Positions 44,024 to 52,464 of a stretch of DNA of 64,000 nt are shown piece by piece (within the stretch, counting starts at the first letter, position 1; every line of letters starts with the position of its first letter). Both the position numbers and the translations under genes were made by a program. Where the stretch lies: contig NZ_JACTGR010000004.1 of NCBI RefSeq assembly GCF_014489075.1, positions 1-64,000 of the forward strand, in the 5' to 3' direction. Source of the DNA: Sphingomonas sp. JC676. Its GTDB lineage: Bacteria; Pseudomonadota; Alphaproteobacteria; Sphingomonadales; Sphingomonadaceae. The notes beneath the pieces were generated by a model that made no database searches, had not been told where the DNA came from, and was given only the letters and a program-made list of their open reading frames with translations.

Positions 44024-45255
44024 GCGTACTCGACTCCCGCAACGTGCTGCGGCCCGCGCCCAAGGGGCTGAAGGGCTTCCTCCAGCGCATGGTGTTTGGG
44101 GCGATGCCCTATGCCTTCGCCTTTTTCCGCCGGTGGAAGCCGGTGGTCAAGATGAAGGGCATGGTGCTCACCTCGCGCTACGACGATGTGCGCGAAGTGT
44201 TCGCCAGCGACCATGATTTTGGCGTGGTCTATGAGCCCAAGCTCGACGTGATCATGGGTGGCCAGCCCTTCTTCCTGGGCATGGGCGATACCCAACAATA
44301 TCGCGACGATACCGCGGCGATGCGCAAGGTCGTGCGGCGCGAGGACCTGCCGCTGCTGGCGCAGCAGGTCGAGATGATGGCCGAGGACATCGTCCGCGCC
44401 GCGCCCAATCGGATCGACGTGGTCGATACGCTGGTGCGCCGCGTGACCTTCTCGGTGCTCGGCGATTATTTCGGCGTGCCCGAGCCGAGCAACGGCGATC
44501 TGCGCGTCTGGGGCACGCGGCTGTTCGAGTTCCAGTTCGCGGATCAAGGTAATGATCCGGCGCTGCTGGCCGAGGTCGAGGAGATCGCCCCCGCGCTCCG
44601 CGCGCATATCCAGGGCCAGATCGACAAGCGCCGCACCGCACCGGGCAAGGACGACATTCTCTCGCGCTGCCTCGCCGAGCAGAAGGCGGGGACGAGCGGG
44701 TTCAGCGACGACCAGATCCGCACCGCGCTGATGGGGTTCATCGTCGGCGGACCGCCCCAGCCGCCGATGGTCGTGCCGCAGGCGATGGAGCAGTTGCTGC
44801 GTCGCCCTGACGCTTTGCTCGGCGCGCAGACCGCGGCGCGGGCGGGGGACGATGCGCTGCTCGCCGCCCATGTGCTGGAGGCGATGCGCTTCGATCCGCT
44901 CGCGCCCGGGCTGCCGCGGGTGGCGCTGACCGACGCGGTGATCGCGCGGGGTACCGATCACGAGGCGAAGATATCCAAAGGCGACACCGTGCTCGCCGCC
45001 TTTGCCTCGGCGATGATGGACCCGCGCCGAGTGACGAACCCCCGACGCTTCGATCCGACACGGCCGGCGTCGGACTATCTCCATTTCGGCTATGGCCTCC
45101 ACCAGTGTTTTGGCATCCATATCAACCAGGCGACCCTGCACCTGATGCTCAAGCCGCTGCTCCAGCGCCCCAATCTCCGCCGTGCACCGGGCAAGGCGGG
45201 ACGCTTGACCAAGAACGGCCCGTTCGCGGAATCGCTGACGGTGGAGTGGGGCTGA
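44020..45255 (+). CDS. cytochrome P450 with non-canonical I-helix
   Basis: 411 residues, soluble bacterial type. The heme-thiolate loop is FGYGLHQCFGIHI with Cys363, and the K-helix ExxR is EAMR (287-290). The I-helix, where most P450s have (A/G)Gx(D/E)T for O2 activation, reads IVGGPPQPPM (241-250): the acid-alcohol pair is absent and prolines replace it. That suggests it does not use the usual O2/NADPH route; peroxide-driven or isomerase chemistry is possible. It overlaps the DyP-type peroxidase gene by 4 bp. No ferredoxin or reductase gene is next to it. Confidence 0.88.
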   Translation: MSVLDSRNVLRPAPKGLKGFLQRMVFGAMPYAFAFFRRWKPVVKMKGMVLTSRYDDVREVFASDHDFGVVYEPKLDVIMGGQPFFLGMGDTQQYRDDTAAMRKVVRREDLPLLAQQVEMMAEDIVRAAPNRIDVVDTLVRRVTFSVLGDYFGVPEPSNGDLRVWGTRLFEFQFADQGNDPALLAEVEEIAPALRAHIQGQIDKRRTAPGKDDILSRCLAEQKAGTSGFSDDQIRTALMGFIVGGPPQPPMVVPQAMEQLLRRPDALLGAQTAARAGDDALLAAHVLEAMRFDPLAPGLPRVALTDAVIARGTDHEAKISKGDTVLAAFASAMMDPRRVTNPRRFDPTRPASDYLHFGYGLHQCFGIHINQATLHLMLKPLLQRPNLRRAPGKAGRLTKNGPFAESLTVEWG

Positions 45256-45300
45256 TCCCTTTCGTCATCGCGGCCAATGCGTGACGATCATTTTTTCATC

Positions 45301-45410
45301 CGTCACCCCGGCCGAAGTGCCGGGGTTCACTGTGCGGCTGGGAGAGCCGCTTGAGCTTTGAGGGGCTCGCGTGCGGATGGATGAACCCCGGCACTTCGGC
45401 CGGGGTGACG
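45301..45410. repeat. long inverted repeat between P450 and aldo/keto reductase genes
   Basis: Two perfect 29-base arms (45301-45329 and 45382-45410) are inverted around a 52-base centre. The arms are rich in CCCCGG and each is itself nearly self-complementary. The centre contains a smaller stem, GCGGCT with AGCCGC. It lies between the ends of convergent genes, so it can act as a two-way terminator, and it resembles the short palindromic intergenic repeats scattered in sphingomonad genomes. Confidence 0.85.
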
Positions 45411-45435
45411 CACCTTATGGAAGGAATGTGCCGTC

Positions 45436-46467
45436 TCACCGCCGAGGGCTCGGCGCCCCGCGATAGCCGCCTTGGCGCTCGATCATCCAGCCGGGATATT
45501 CGGGCGGCAGCTTGCTCACCGCGTCGAGCCGCGCGAGCTCGTCGGGCGTGAACGCCACATCGACCGCACCCAGATTGTCGGCGAGCTGGTCGGCGCGCTT
45601 GGCGCCCAGGATCACGCTGGAGACCGCCGGCTGGTGCAGCAGCCAGCCAAGCGCGAGCTGCGCCACCGACTTGCCCTTGGCGGGGGACAATTCGCGCAGC
45701 ACGTCGACCACGTCATAGCCGCGCGCCTTGTCGACCGGCGGGAAGTCGAAGCCGGCGCGGCGGCCTTCGCCCTCGCCTTCGCGCGTGTACTTGCCCGATA
45801 GGAAGCCGCCGGCGAGCGGGCTCCACACCATCAGCCCCACGCCTTCGGACTGGAGCATGGGGATAACGTCGCGCTCCAGATCGCGCCCGGCGATCGTGTA
45901 ATAGGCCTGGAGCGACGCGATCTGCGCATAGTCGCGCGCGGCGGCGATGCCGACCGCCTTCGCCACTTGCCAGGCTGCCCAGTTGGACAGGCCGATATAG
46001 CGGACCACGCCGCGCCGCACGAGGTTGTCGAGCGCGGAGAGCGTCTCCTCGATCGGCGTGGTCTCGTCGAAGCCATGGATTTGGTAGAGGTCGATATGGT
46101 CAAGCTGGAGCCGGTCGAGGCTAGCCTTGACCTGATCCAGGATGTGCCCGCGCGATGCACCCGCGCCGTTGGGACCGTCATGCATCCGCCCAAGCACCTT
46201 GGTGGCGATCACCACTTCCTCGCGGCGCACGCCCAGATTCTTCAGTGCCTGGCCCAGGATCGTCTCGGAGCGTCCCTCGGCATAGACATTGGCGGTGTCG
46301 ATGAAGTTGATCCCGGCATCGAGCCCGGCTTTTACCAGTGCATCGGCCTCGTCCTGCTGGAGCTGACCGATCCGGCCCCACATGCCCTCTTGGCCGCCAA
46401 AGGTCATGGTGCCGAGGCAGAGTTCGGAAACGATCAGGCCGCTGCGGCCGAGCTTGTTGAAGCGCAT
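45436..46467 (-). CDS. aldo/keto reductase
   Basis: 343 residues, NADPH-dependent (beta/alpha)8 barrel. The catalytic tetrad regions are visible: GINFIDTANVYAEGRSE near 51-67 (Asp and Tyr), VVIATKVLG near 83-91 (Lys) and LDHIDLYQIHGFDE near 123-136 (His). The cofactor-site region ILGAKRADQLADNLGAVDV near 289-307 is also clear. It diverges from a carbohydrate-type TonB receptor, and an operator-like site lies 81 bp upstream, so it may reduce a sugar or aldehyde from the imported compound. Confidence 0.92.
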   Translation of the reverse strand: MRFNKLGRSGLIVSELCLGTMTFGGQEGMWGRIGQLQQDEADALVKAGLDAGINFIDTANVYAEGRSETILGQALKNLGVRREEVVIATKVLGRMHDGPNGAGASRGHILDQVKASLDRLQLDHIDLYQIHGFDETTPIEETLSALDNLVRRGVVRYIGLSNWAAWQVAKAVGIAAARDYAQIASLQAYYTIAGRDLERDVIPMLQSEGVGLMVWSPLAGGFLSGKYTREGEGEGRRAGFDFPPVDKARGYDVVDVLRELSPAKGKSVAQLALGWLLHQPAVSSVILGAKRADQLADNLGAVDVAFTPDELARLDAVSKLPPEYPGWMIERQGGYRGAPSPRR

Positions 46468-46815
46468 GGGGAACCTCCGGGGATGGAGCGCCGCAAATGT
46501 GGTTACGGCACCGCATCGGCAATGGCGTTTCGAAGGAAAATTCGAGCTGATAGCGATAACAGGAAAGTTCCGATTCCGACGGTGCTAGAAGGTGATTCGT
46601 CCGGCACGCCAACGTTGTCATTAGTAATCAGACAAGTTGTCCCAGGCGTCCCTTCACTTTGCTGCAAAGCGGTAAGTGTTTGAGCGGACGCAGAACTATA
46701 CGTGCGCAAATGTATGAGTTGACAGATTCGAGCCTCGGGCATAGCCCTTGTGACCGCTAACATCGCAATCAGCGGTGGAGCGTACGGCCCGTTAGAGGCT
46801 TTGGAGGAGGGGACA
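46468..46815. promoter_or_regulatory. divergent regulatory region, aldo/keto reductase and receptor C
   Basis: The 348-bp gap holds TGATAGCGATAACA at 46548-46561, one base different from the receptor B operator, and a weaker related site TGTGACCGCTAACA at 46749-46762. The first is near the reductase start and the second is 54 bp before the receptor start. GGAGGAGGGGAC precedes ATG 46816. No further gene was seen in the gap. Confidence 0.6.
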
Positions 46816-49800
46816 ATGCACGCTCGAATTGCACGTTCGATTACCACGCGGCGCGCCATGATGCTCGGCGCGGTCCTGCTTGGCGGCACGGCTTGGCCGG
46901 CGCTCGCGCAAACCACGCCCGATACGACCGCGCAGGCCCCCGCAGCCGATGACGGTCAGGTGACCAGCGACCAGGATATCGTCGTCTCCGGCTATCGCGC
47001 GTCGCTCCAGAGCTCGACCAACGCCAAGCGGGAAGCCACCGGCTTCACCGACTCGATTTTCGCGGAGGACATCGGCAAGTTCCCCGACACCAATATCGCG
47101 GAATCGTTCAACCGCATCCCCGGCGTCACGATCAGCCGCGACATCACCGGCGAAGGTCTGCAGGTCACCATTCGCGGTCTGGGCACCAATTTCACCAGGG
47201 TGCTGCTCAACAATGCACCGATCGCCGTCGCCTCTACCGGCGGCGACGGCCAGCAGAGCACCAATCGCGAAGTCGATCTCGATCTCTTCCCGACCGAGCT
47301 TTTCACCAAGCTGGAAGTGCAGAAGAGTCCGAACGCCGATCGGCTCGAGGGCGGCGCCGCCGGTACGGTGAACATGCGCAGCGCGCGCGCGTTCGACAAT
47401 CCGGGGACGCACATCGTCTATTCGGGCCAGGTCCTCAAGAACACCAATTCCGACAAATACGGCTATCGCGGCTCGCTGCTCGCCAGCACGACGATGGGCG
47501 ATTTCGGCGTCCTGCTTGGTGTCGCGGGCCAGCATAACGAAATCCGCACCACCGGCTTCGAGAGTGTCGGCTGGACCAACCCGAATCTGAACACGCCGCA
47601 GAGCATCGCCGGATCCGGCAACACCCCGACCCCCGCGCAGATCGCGGCGGCCCAATGCCGCGCCGGAACCGGGTGCAACGCCACCGGCGGCGGCAACTGG
47701 ACGATCCCCGGAACGGTGCCGTCGAACGCCAATATCCCGGGCGTCGCCGCGGGCACGATCATCAACCAGGACCTGCTCCTCCAGCTCAACCCGGGCGCGA
47801 GCATCTCCCAGATCGACAATGGCATCATTCCCCGCCTGGGCCGTACCACCGATGAATATGGCTATAAGGAACGGCTGAACTTCATCGGCAGCCTCGAGTA
47901 CAAGGGCGAAACCATCCACGCCTATATCGACGGCATGTTCGCGCGGAAGCGCAACGCCATGCAGCGCATCGATATGAATTGGGTTGGCCGCAACGGCGCG
48001 ATCATCCCGGTCAATGCGACCTTTGATCGCAGCGACTGCACCAGCGGCTGCACCGTCACCAAAGGCACATTCTACAACGCGCAGTTCTTCCTGGAATATC
48101 GCCCCTATTTCGAGAGCCTGCAATATTGGGGCGTCAATCCCGGGATCGAGGCGCAGATCACCGACAAGCTCAAGCTGGCGGTGAACGGCAATTACACGAA
48201 GAGCCAGTTCCATCGTGAATCGCCGACCGTGTTGCCGATCACGCTCGCCAATTCGGGGCTGACCGTCAATTACGACAATACCGGCGGTGATTTCCCTAGC
48301 ATCACCAGCAATGTGGATCTGAACAACCCGGCCAATTTCGGCTGGCCGGGCGGCCGCGTGAACATCCAGGACGAGCGACGCAATACCTACACCAAGGGCG
48401 TTCGCGGCGATCTGACTTGGGGCGGGGAGAAGCTCAACCTGCAGGTCGGCGGCGCCTATGACGACGTGTCGCGGAGCATCCGCGGTTACGACAACAGCCA
48501 AGCGTGGCAGAATGCCGTTTGCGGTGACAAGCCCAGCGTCTTCCTGCCGAGCCCGAACTCGCAACCGCCGTGCAACGGCCTGAACACCGCTACACCCGGC
48601 GCGGGCTACCCGACTTATCCGGGGTACGGCACCAACTACACCGCCGGACAGACGGGACCCGTCACCTATGGCGGCTCGCTGGTCCCGACCGGGGCGCCGT
48701 TGCAGGGCCTGTTGCTGCCGGGGCCGGACAATTTCATCACCGTTGACTGGAACAAGTTCAAGGCGGCGTCGAACTACGACTTCTTCCACGATACCGCGCC
48801 GGAAGCGGGTGGTGCCAACACCGGCGCCAGCGGCGGCTATGTCCGCGAGCGGACGATCGGCGGCTATGCCGAGGTCAATGGCAACCTTCCGATTGGCGAC
48901 AACCGCCTGCAGCTCAATGCCGGCGTGCGCTGGGTGAAGACGCTGCAGACGATCGGCGGCCGCGTGACCCTGCCGGACCCACGCAACACGCCGGCCGATC
49001 CTGACGGCGCAGGGCCGCTGCCCGCGCCGACGCCGCTCGATGGCGGGCTATATCCGAACGTCGTGAACTTCGTTTACACGGACAACGACTATACCAACTT
49101 CCTGCCGTCGGCCTCCGCGGCCTTCCATATCGGTGACCATGCGGTTGTCCGCGCTGCCGTCTCGCGGACGATGACGCGCCCCAATCCGAGCAGCATGCTG
49201 CCAGGGCTGTCCTTCGGCAGCCCGTCGGCGGATGTCGGCACCGTCGGCAACTCGGCGCTCGAGCCTTACATCTCCGACAATATCGATCTCGGCTTCGAAT
49301 ATTATACCGGCGCCGAAGGCTATATCGGCTTCGCCGCGTTCCGTAAGGCCGTCACCGGCTTCACGGTCAATGGCAACGTCACCGTGCCCTTCTCGGCCCT
49401 GGCGCAATATGGCGTGACCTACAGCACGCTGAACCCGACGCAACAGGCCGCGATCGACTCGCGCGGCGGCCCGAACGCGGCGACCGTGGTCCTGACGCAG
49501 CAGGTCAACGCAAGCGGCACGCTGAAGGTGAACGGCCTGGAGCTCAACTGGGTCCAGCCGCTCGACTTCCTGCTCGATCGCTATCTCGGGGTGAAGGGCT
49601 TCGGCTTCAACGCCAACATGACGCTGATCAACCAGAGCGGATCCGGGGCGGCACCCGCCGTCGCTACGGGCGTCTCGCCGCTGACCTACAACATCTCGGC
49701 CTATTACGAGAATCACGGCATCTCGCTGCGCATGTCGACGACGTTCAACCAGGGCAACCAGATCTCCAGTGCCAACCAGAACGGCATCACTGCCGCCGCC

Positions 49801-50010
49801 TTGTTCAGCGATGACTATCAGCAATGGGATTTCAGCTCGTCCTTCGATCTGAACGAGATGTTCGGCGCGAAGCACCTGCCCGAGCTGACCGTCGACGTTC
49901 AAAACCTGACCAAGGCCAGCCAGCGGACCTATTTCCAGTACGAGAATGCGACCTACACGCTGTTCAATCCCGGCCGCGTGGTGATGCTCGGTCTGCGCGG
50001 ACGCTTCTGA
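46816..50010 (+). CDS. TonB-dependent receptor, Xanthomonas/Caulobacter carbohydrate type
   Basis: 1064 residues from ATG 46816, which has GGAGGAGGGG upstream. The signal peptide ends WPALAQ near 34. The TonB box region is DQDIVVSGYRASLQSSTNAKRE near 53-74. The plug has IFAEDIGKFPDTNIAESFNRIPGVTISRD and VTIRGLGTNFTRVLLN. The barrel ends VVMLGLRGRF with terminal Phe. Unlike receptors A and B it has no halogenase, SapC or oxygenase gene behind it; its transcript ends at a strong terminator. Shared operators suggest it belongs to the same regulon. Confidence 0.93.
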   Translation: MHARIARSITTRRAMMLGAVLLGGTAWPALAQTTPDTTAQAPAADDGQVTSDQDIVVSGYRASLQSSTNAKREATGFTDSIFAEDIGKFPDTNIAESFNRIPGVTISRDITGEGLQVTIRGLGTNFTRVLLNNAPIAVASTGGDGQQSTNREVDLDLFPTELFTKLEVQKSPNADRLEGGAAGTVNMRSARAFDNPGTHIVYSGQVLKNTNSDKYGYRGSLLASTTMGDFGVLLGVAGQHNEIRTTGFESVGWTNPNLNTPQSIAGSGNTPTPAQIAAAQCRAGTGCNATGGGNWTIPGTVPSNANIPGVAAGTIINQDLLLQLNPGASISQIDNGIIPRLGRTTDEYGYKERLNFIGSLEYKGETIHAYIDGMFARKRNAMQRIDMNWVGRNGAIIPVNATFDRSDCTSGCTVTKGTFYNAQFFLEYRPYFESLQYWGVNPGIEAQITDKLKLAVNGNYTKSQFHRESPTVLPITLANSGLTVNYDNTGGDFPSITSNVDLNNPANFGWPGGRVNIQDERRNTYTKGVRGDLTWGGEKLNLQVGGAYDDVSRSIRGYDNSQAWQNAVCGDKPSVFLPSPNSQPPCNGLNTATPGAGYPTYPGYGTNYTAGQTGPVTYGGSLVPTGAPLQGLLLPGPDNFITVDWNKFKAASNYDFFHDTAPEAGGANTGASGGYVRERTIGGYAEVNGNLPIGDNRLQLNAGVRWVKTLQTIGGRVTLPDPRNTPADPDGAGPLPAPTPLDGGLYPNVVNFVYTDNDYTNFLPSASAAFHIGDHAVVRAAVSRTMTRPNPSSMLPGLSFGSPSADVGTVGNSALEPYISDNIDLGFEYYTGAEGYIGFAAFRKAVTGFTVNGNVTVPFSALAQYGVTYSTLNPTQQAAIDSRGGPNAATVVLTQQVNASGTLKVNGLELNWVQPLDFLLDRYLGVKGFGFNANMTLINQSGSGAAPAVATGVSPLTYNISAYYENHGISLRMSTTFNQGNQISSANQNGITAAALFSDDYQQWDFSSSFDLNEMFGAKHLPELTVDVQNLTKASQRTYFQYENATYTLFNPGRVVMLGLRGRF

Positions 50011-50022
50011 CGCCACAAAGCC

Positions 50023-50049
50023 CGGCGGCCGGACCCGGACCGGCCGCCG
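50023..50049 (+). terminator. GC-rich hairpin after receptor C
   Basis: CGGCGGCCGG (50023-50032) and CCGGCCGCCG (50040-50049) form a 10-bp stem with a 7-base loop just after the stop codon. It lacks a T run and probably works together with the second hairpin downstream. Confidence 0.55.
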
Positions 50050-50068
50050 CCTCCTTCCTTCCGAATCT

Positions 50069-50094
50069 GAGCCGCATTCGTGCGGCTCTTTTTT
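50069..50094 (+). terminator. intrinsic terminator after receptor C
   Basis: GAGCCGCA and TGCGGCTC form a perfect 8-bp stem with a TTCG tetraloop, followed directly by a run of T. This is a textbook Rho-independent terminator. Confidence 0.92.
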
Positions 50095-50154
50095 GCGGTG
50101 GATGGCAAGCGCGGCTTGCTGGCGACTCGCTAGCGAGTGCCAAACATCACAATA

Positions 50155-50760
50155 TCAATGCGGGGGGGCCTCATATGCGGCATCGATCATGGTCCGCGCG
50201 ACGCGCTTGGCCTGCTGCGCGGCGTTCGTCATTCCCCGAACTTGCGCCGTGACAATCGCGCCTTCCTTCAAGAGAGCGAGTTGCTCGGCCAATGCCTGCG
50301 GATCATGGGCACCCGCCGCGGTGGCGAGGCCAGCCAGATAGTCGATGATCATCCGCTTGTGCTCGGCACATGCGCGATGGACCGGATGATCGGGATCATT
50401 GAATTCGCCCGCGGCCTTGATGAAGGCGCAGCCATGAAATCCTAGGACGCTCAGCGCGCGCCCGTGAAACCAGTCGTGAAGGGCGTCGAACATGGCAAGC
50501 ATCCGCTCGCGCGGATCGCTTGCAGCCTGCTCCATCGCCCCCATCAGCCAATTCCGGAATACCTCGTCGCGCCGCCGCAGCGTCGCCAGGATCAATTCGT
50601 CCTTGGACCGGAAGTGCTTGTAGAGGGTCATCTTCGCGACACCCGCCTCGGCGAGGATCTTGTCGATCCCAGTCGCATGGAAACCCTGCGTGTAGAACAG
50701 CCGCAGCGCGGTCTCGATCAGATGCTCACGGCGATCGCTTACCATCATACCCTCATACAT
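50155..50760 (-). CDS. TetR/AcrR family transcriptional regulator
   Basis: 201 residues from ATG 50760; inner ATGs at 50748 and 50745 are also possible, the last two having GAGGG upstream. The N-terminal helix-turn-helix is typical (HLIETALRLFYTQGFHATGIDKILAEAGVAKMTLYKHFRSKDELI). The C-terminal ligand domain contains LGFHGCAFIKAAGEF and GAIVTAQVRGMTNAAQQA, as in regulators of the AcrR-like C-terminal class. It is divergent from a secreted esterase-like gene, with a palindromic operator candidate in the shared gap, so it probably represses that gene and itself. Confidence 0.9.
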   Translation of the reverse strand: MYEGMMVSDRREHLIETALRLFYTQGFHATGIDKILAEAGVAKMTLYKHFRSKDELILATLRRRDEVFRNWLMGAMEQAASDPRERMLAMFDALHDWFHGRALSVLGFHGCAFIKAAGEFNDPDHPVHRACAEHKRMIIDYLAGLATAAGAHDPQALAEQLALLKEGAIVTAQVRGMTNAAQQAKRVARTMIDAAYEAPPH

Positions 50761-50761
50761 A

Positions 50762-50773
50762 CAGAACGTTCTG
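50762..50773. promoter_or_regulatory. 12-bp palindrome next to the TetR start
   Basis: CAGAACGTTCTG is a perfect palindrome immediately before the regulator start codon. It could be an autoregulatory operator or a chance hexamer pair. Confidence 0.35.
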
Positions 50774-50841
50774 CCTAAGATAGGCGCCTCCGCCAGATAT
50801 GCAACCTTCGTATGAAAGCGAAAAATTTGCGTCAGGGGCGA

Positions 50842-50870
50842 TTGACATAGACAGATCTGTCTGTCTATTA
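50842..50870 (+). promoter_or_regulatory. promoter with overlapping TetR-type operator
   Basis: TTGACA (50842-50847) forms a good -35 box with a possible TCTATT -10 about 16 bp later. AGACAGATCTGTCT (50849-50862), a perfect 14-bp palindrome, sits between them, the usual place for a TetR-family repressor to block transcription. The promoter points toward the esterase-like gene. Confidence 0.7.
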
Positions 50871-51178
50871 AGTCGACATGCCGCTGAGGCATGCGACTGC
50901 GGCGCCGGCCAAGGGTCCGGGCCCGGTTCGACGAAGCGGATCAACGACGGAAGAAAGGACGACGATGCCCAAGGCAACCGACATACGGCCGCCCTTCACG
51001 CGGGAGTCCACGCGGCATGAGTGGCGCATCGGCACCAGCTGATCGCATCGGGAGCGCGAGCCCCGCCTGAACACATGAAATCATCGACCCCTTGGGGGCG
51101 GTCCCGCCGCCCTCGTCGGGGAGGTGCGCCCAACGGCCGGGGGATGCCGGACACCAACTGCAACGAAGGAGACCAACA

Positions 51179-52267
51179 GTGACGAACGCAAATATCCGGA
51201 CCGACGGTCCCACGCAGCACAATACCCGCCGCACCACCGCACGCCTTTTGAAGCTCACCACCCTCTTCGCAGGAGTAATGACCATGACCCAGACCGCTTT
51301 CGCCCAGGACGTCGCCAACGATCCGAACCTCGACCCTCAGGTTCGTTCGTTCCTCACCCAGATCAACAAGGACCCGAGCCCCTTCTGGGAACTGCCCCAG
51401 CCCAAGCCGCAGGAAATCCTGACCGGCCTCCAGAACCAGACGCCGGTCGACATGTCGGGTGTCAGCACGGTGGAGAAGACCATCACCCAGGACGGGCGCC
51501 AGGTCAGGCTCTACATCATGACCCCGGAACACAGCGCCGAGAAGCCCGGCGTTCTGCTCTTCATCCATGGTGGCGTGTGGATTGTCGGCAATTTCGAGAA
51601 CCACAAGCGCCTGCTGCGTGATCTGGTGGTGGGCTCGGGCCAGGTCGGCGTGTTCGTCGAATATACGCCGCTGCCGGCCGCCAAATTCCCGACGCAGCTG
51701 GAGGAATCCTATGCTGGGCTCAAATGGGTCGCGGCGCACGCCGGCGAGTTCGGCGCGGACGGCACCCGCATCGCGGTCGCCGGCAATTCGGTCGGCGGCG
51801 ACATGACCGCCGCGCTGACGCTGATGGCAAAGGACCGCAAGGGCCCGAAGATCAGCTATCAGGTGCTGCTGATCCCGGCGACCGACGCCAGCGTCGATAG
51901 CCAGTCATACCTCACCTATGGCAAAGATCGCTTCCTCGCCCGTGATTTCATGAAATATGGCTGGGACCGCTATGCGCCCGACGCCAAGACGCGCGACAAT
52001 CCCTATGTCTCGCCCCTGCGCGCCAGCCTTGAGGAACTGAAGGGCCTACCGCCTGCACTCGTCATTACCGCGGAGAATGATCCGCTGCGCGATGAAGGCG
52101 AGGCCTATGCCCACAAGCTCGTGGAAGCTGGCGTCAGTGTCGCCGCCATACGCTTCAATGGCACTATCCACGATTTCGTGCTGCTCAATGCGCTGCGCAA
52201 CCTGCCTTCGACAGAGGCCGCGATCCGGCAGGCAAGTGAAGGCATTCGCGAGCATCTCGCCCGCTGA
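51179..52267 (+). CDS. exported alpha/beta hydrolase of the hormone-sensitive-lipase type
   Basis: 362 residues from GTG 51179, which has GAAGGAG seven bases upstream and yields a full signal peptide (hydrophobic LLKLTTLFAGV, cleavage near AFA/QD at 42). ATG 51278 also has AGGAGT upstream but would cut the signal. The oxyanion motif is FIHGGVW (128-134), the nucleophile Ser204 is in AGNSVGGD, and the acid/His regions are ITAENDPLRDEG and GTIHDFV near the C-terminus. It likely hydrolyses esters in the periplasm. It is divergent from a TetR regulator with an operator in its promoter. Confidence 0.87.
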   Translation: MTNANIRTDGPTQHNTRRTTARLLKLTTLFAGVMTMTQTAFAQDVANDPNLDPQVRSFLTQINKDPSPFWELPQPKPQEILTGLQNQTPVDMSGVSTVEKTITQDGRQVRLYIMTPEHSAEKPGVLLFIHGGVWIVGNFENHKRLLRDLVVGSGQVGVFVEYTPLPAAKFPTQLEESYAGLKWVAAHAGEFGADGTRIAVAGNSVGGDMTAALTLMAKDRKGPKISYQVLLIPATDASVDSQSYLTYGKDRFLARDFMKYGWDRYAPDAKTRDNPYVSPLRASLEELKGLPPALVITAENDPLRDEGEAYAHKLVEAGVSVAAIRFNGTIHDFVLLNALRNLPSTEAAIRQASEGIREHLAR

Positions 52268-52464
52268 TGCTCATATGGGGGCTGGCGCCGACCACGGCGC
52301 CGGCCCTTGCGCAACGGTAGAATTCACGCCGCGACCGCATTTGTGTCTTTCTCCCCCCTGAAAGCGGCCGGTCAGCTTGCGGCCAATATGGCCGCACCGG
52401 GATTGTGCCTGTACCCGATCCAATCGCCCTTTTGCGACCCGCGCGACTGCGCTAGCTCGGAACC

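Noticed and set aside
45301..45410. CRISPR-like repeat
   Set aside because: There are only two arms, in inverted orientation, with no regular spacers or cas genes.
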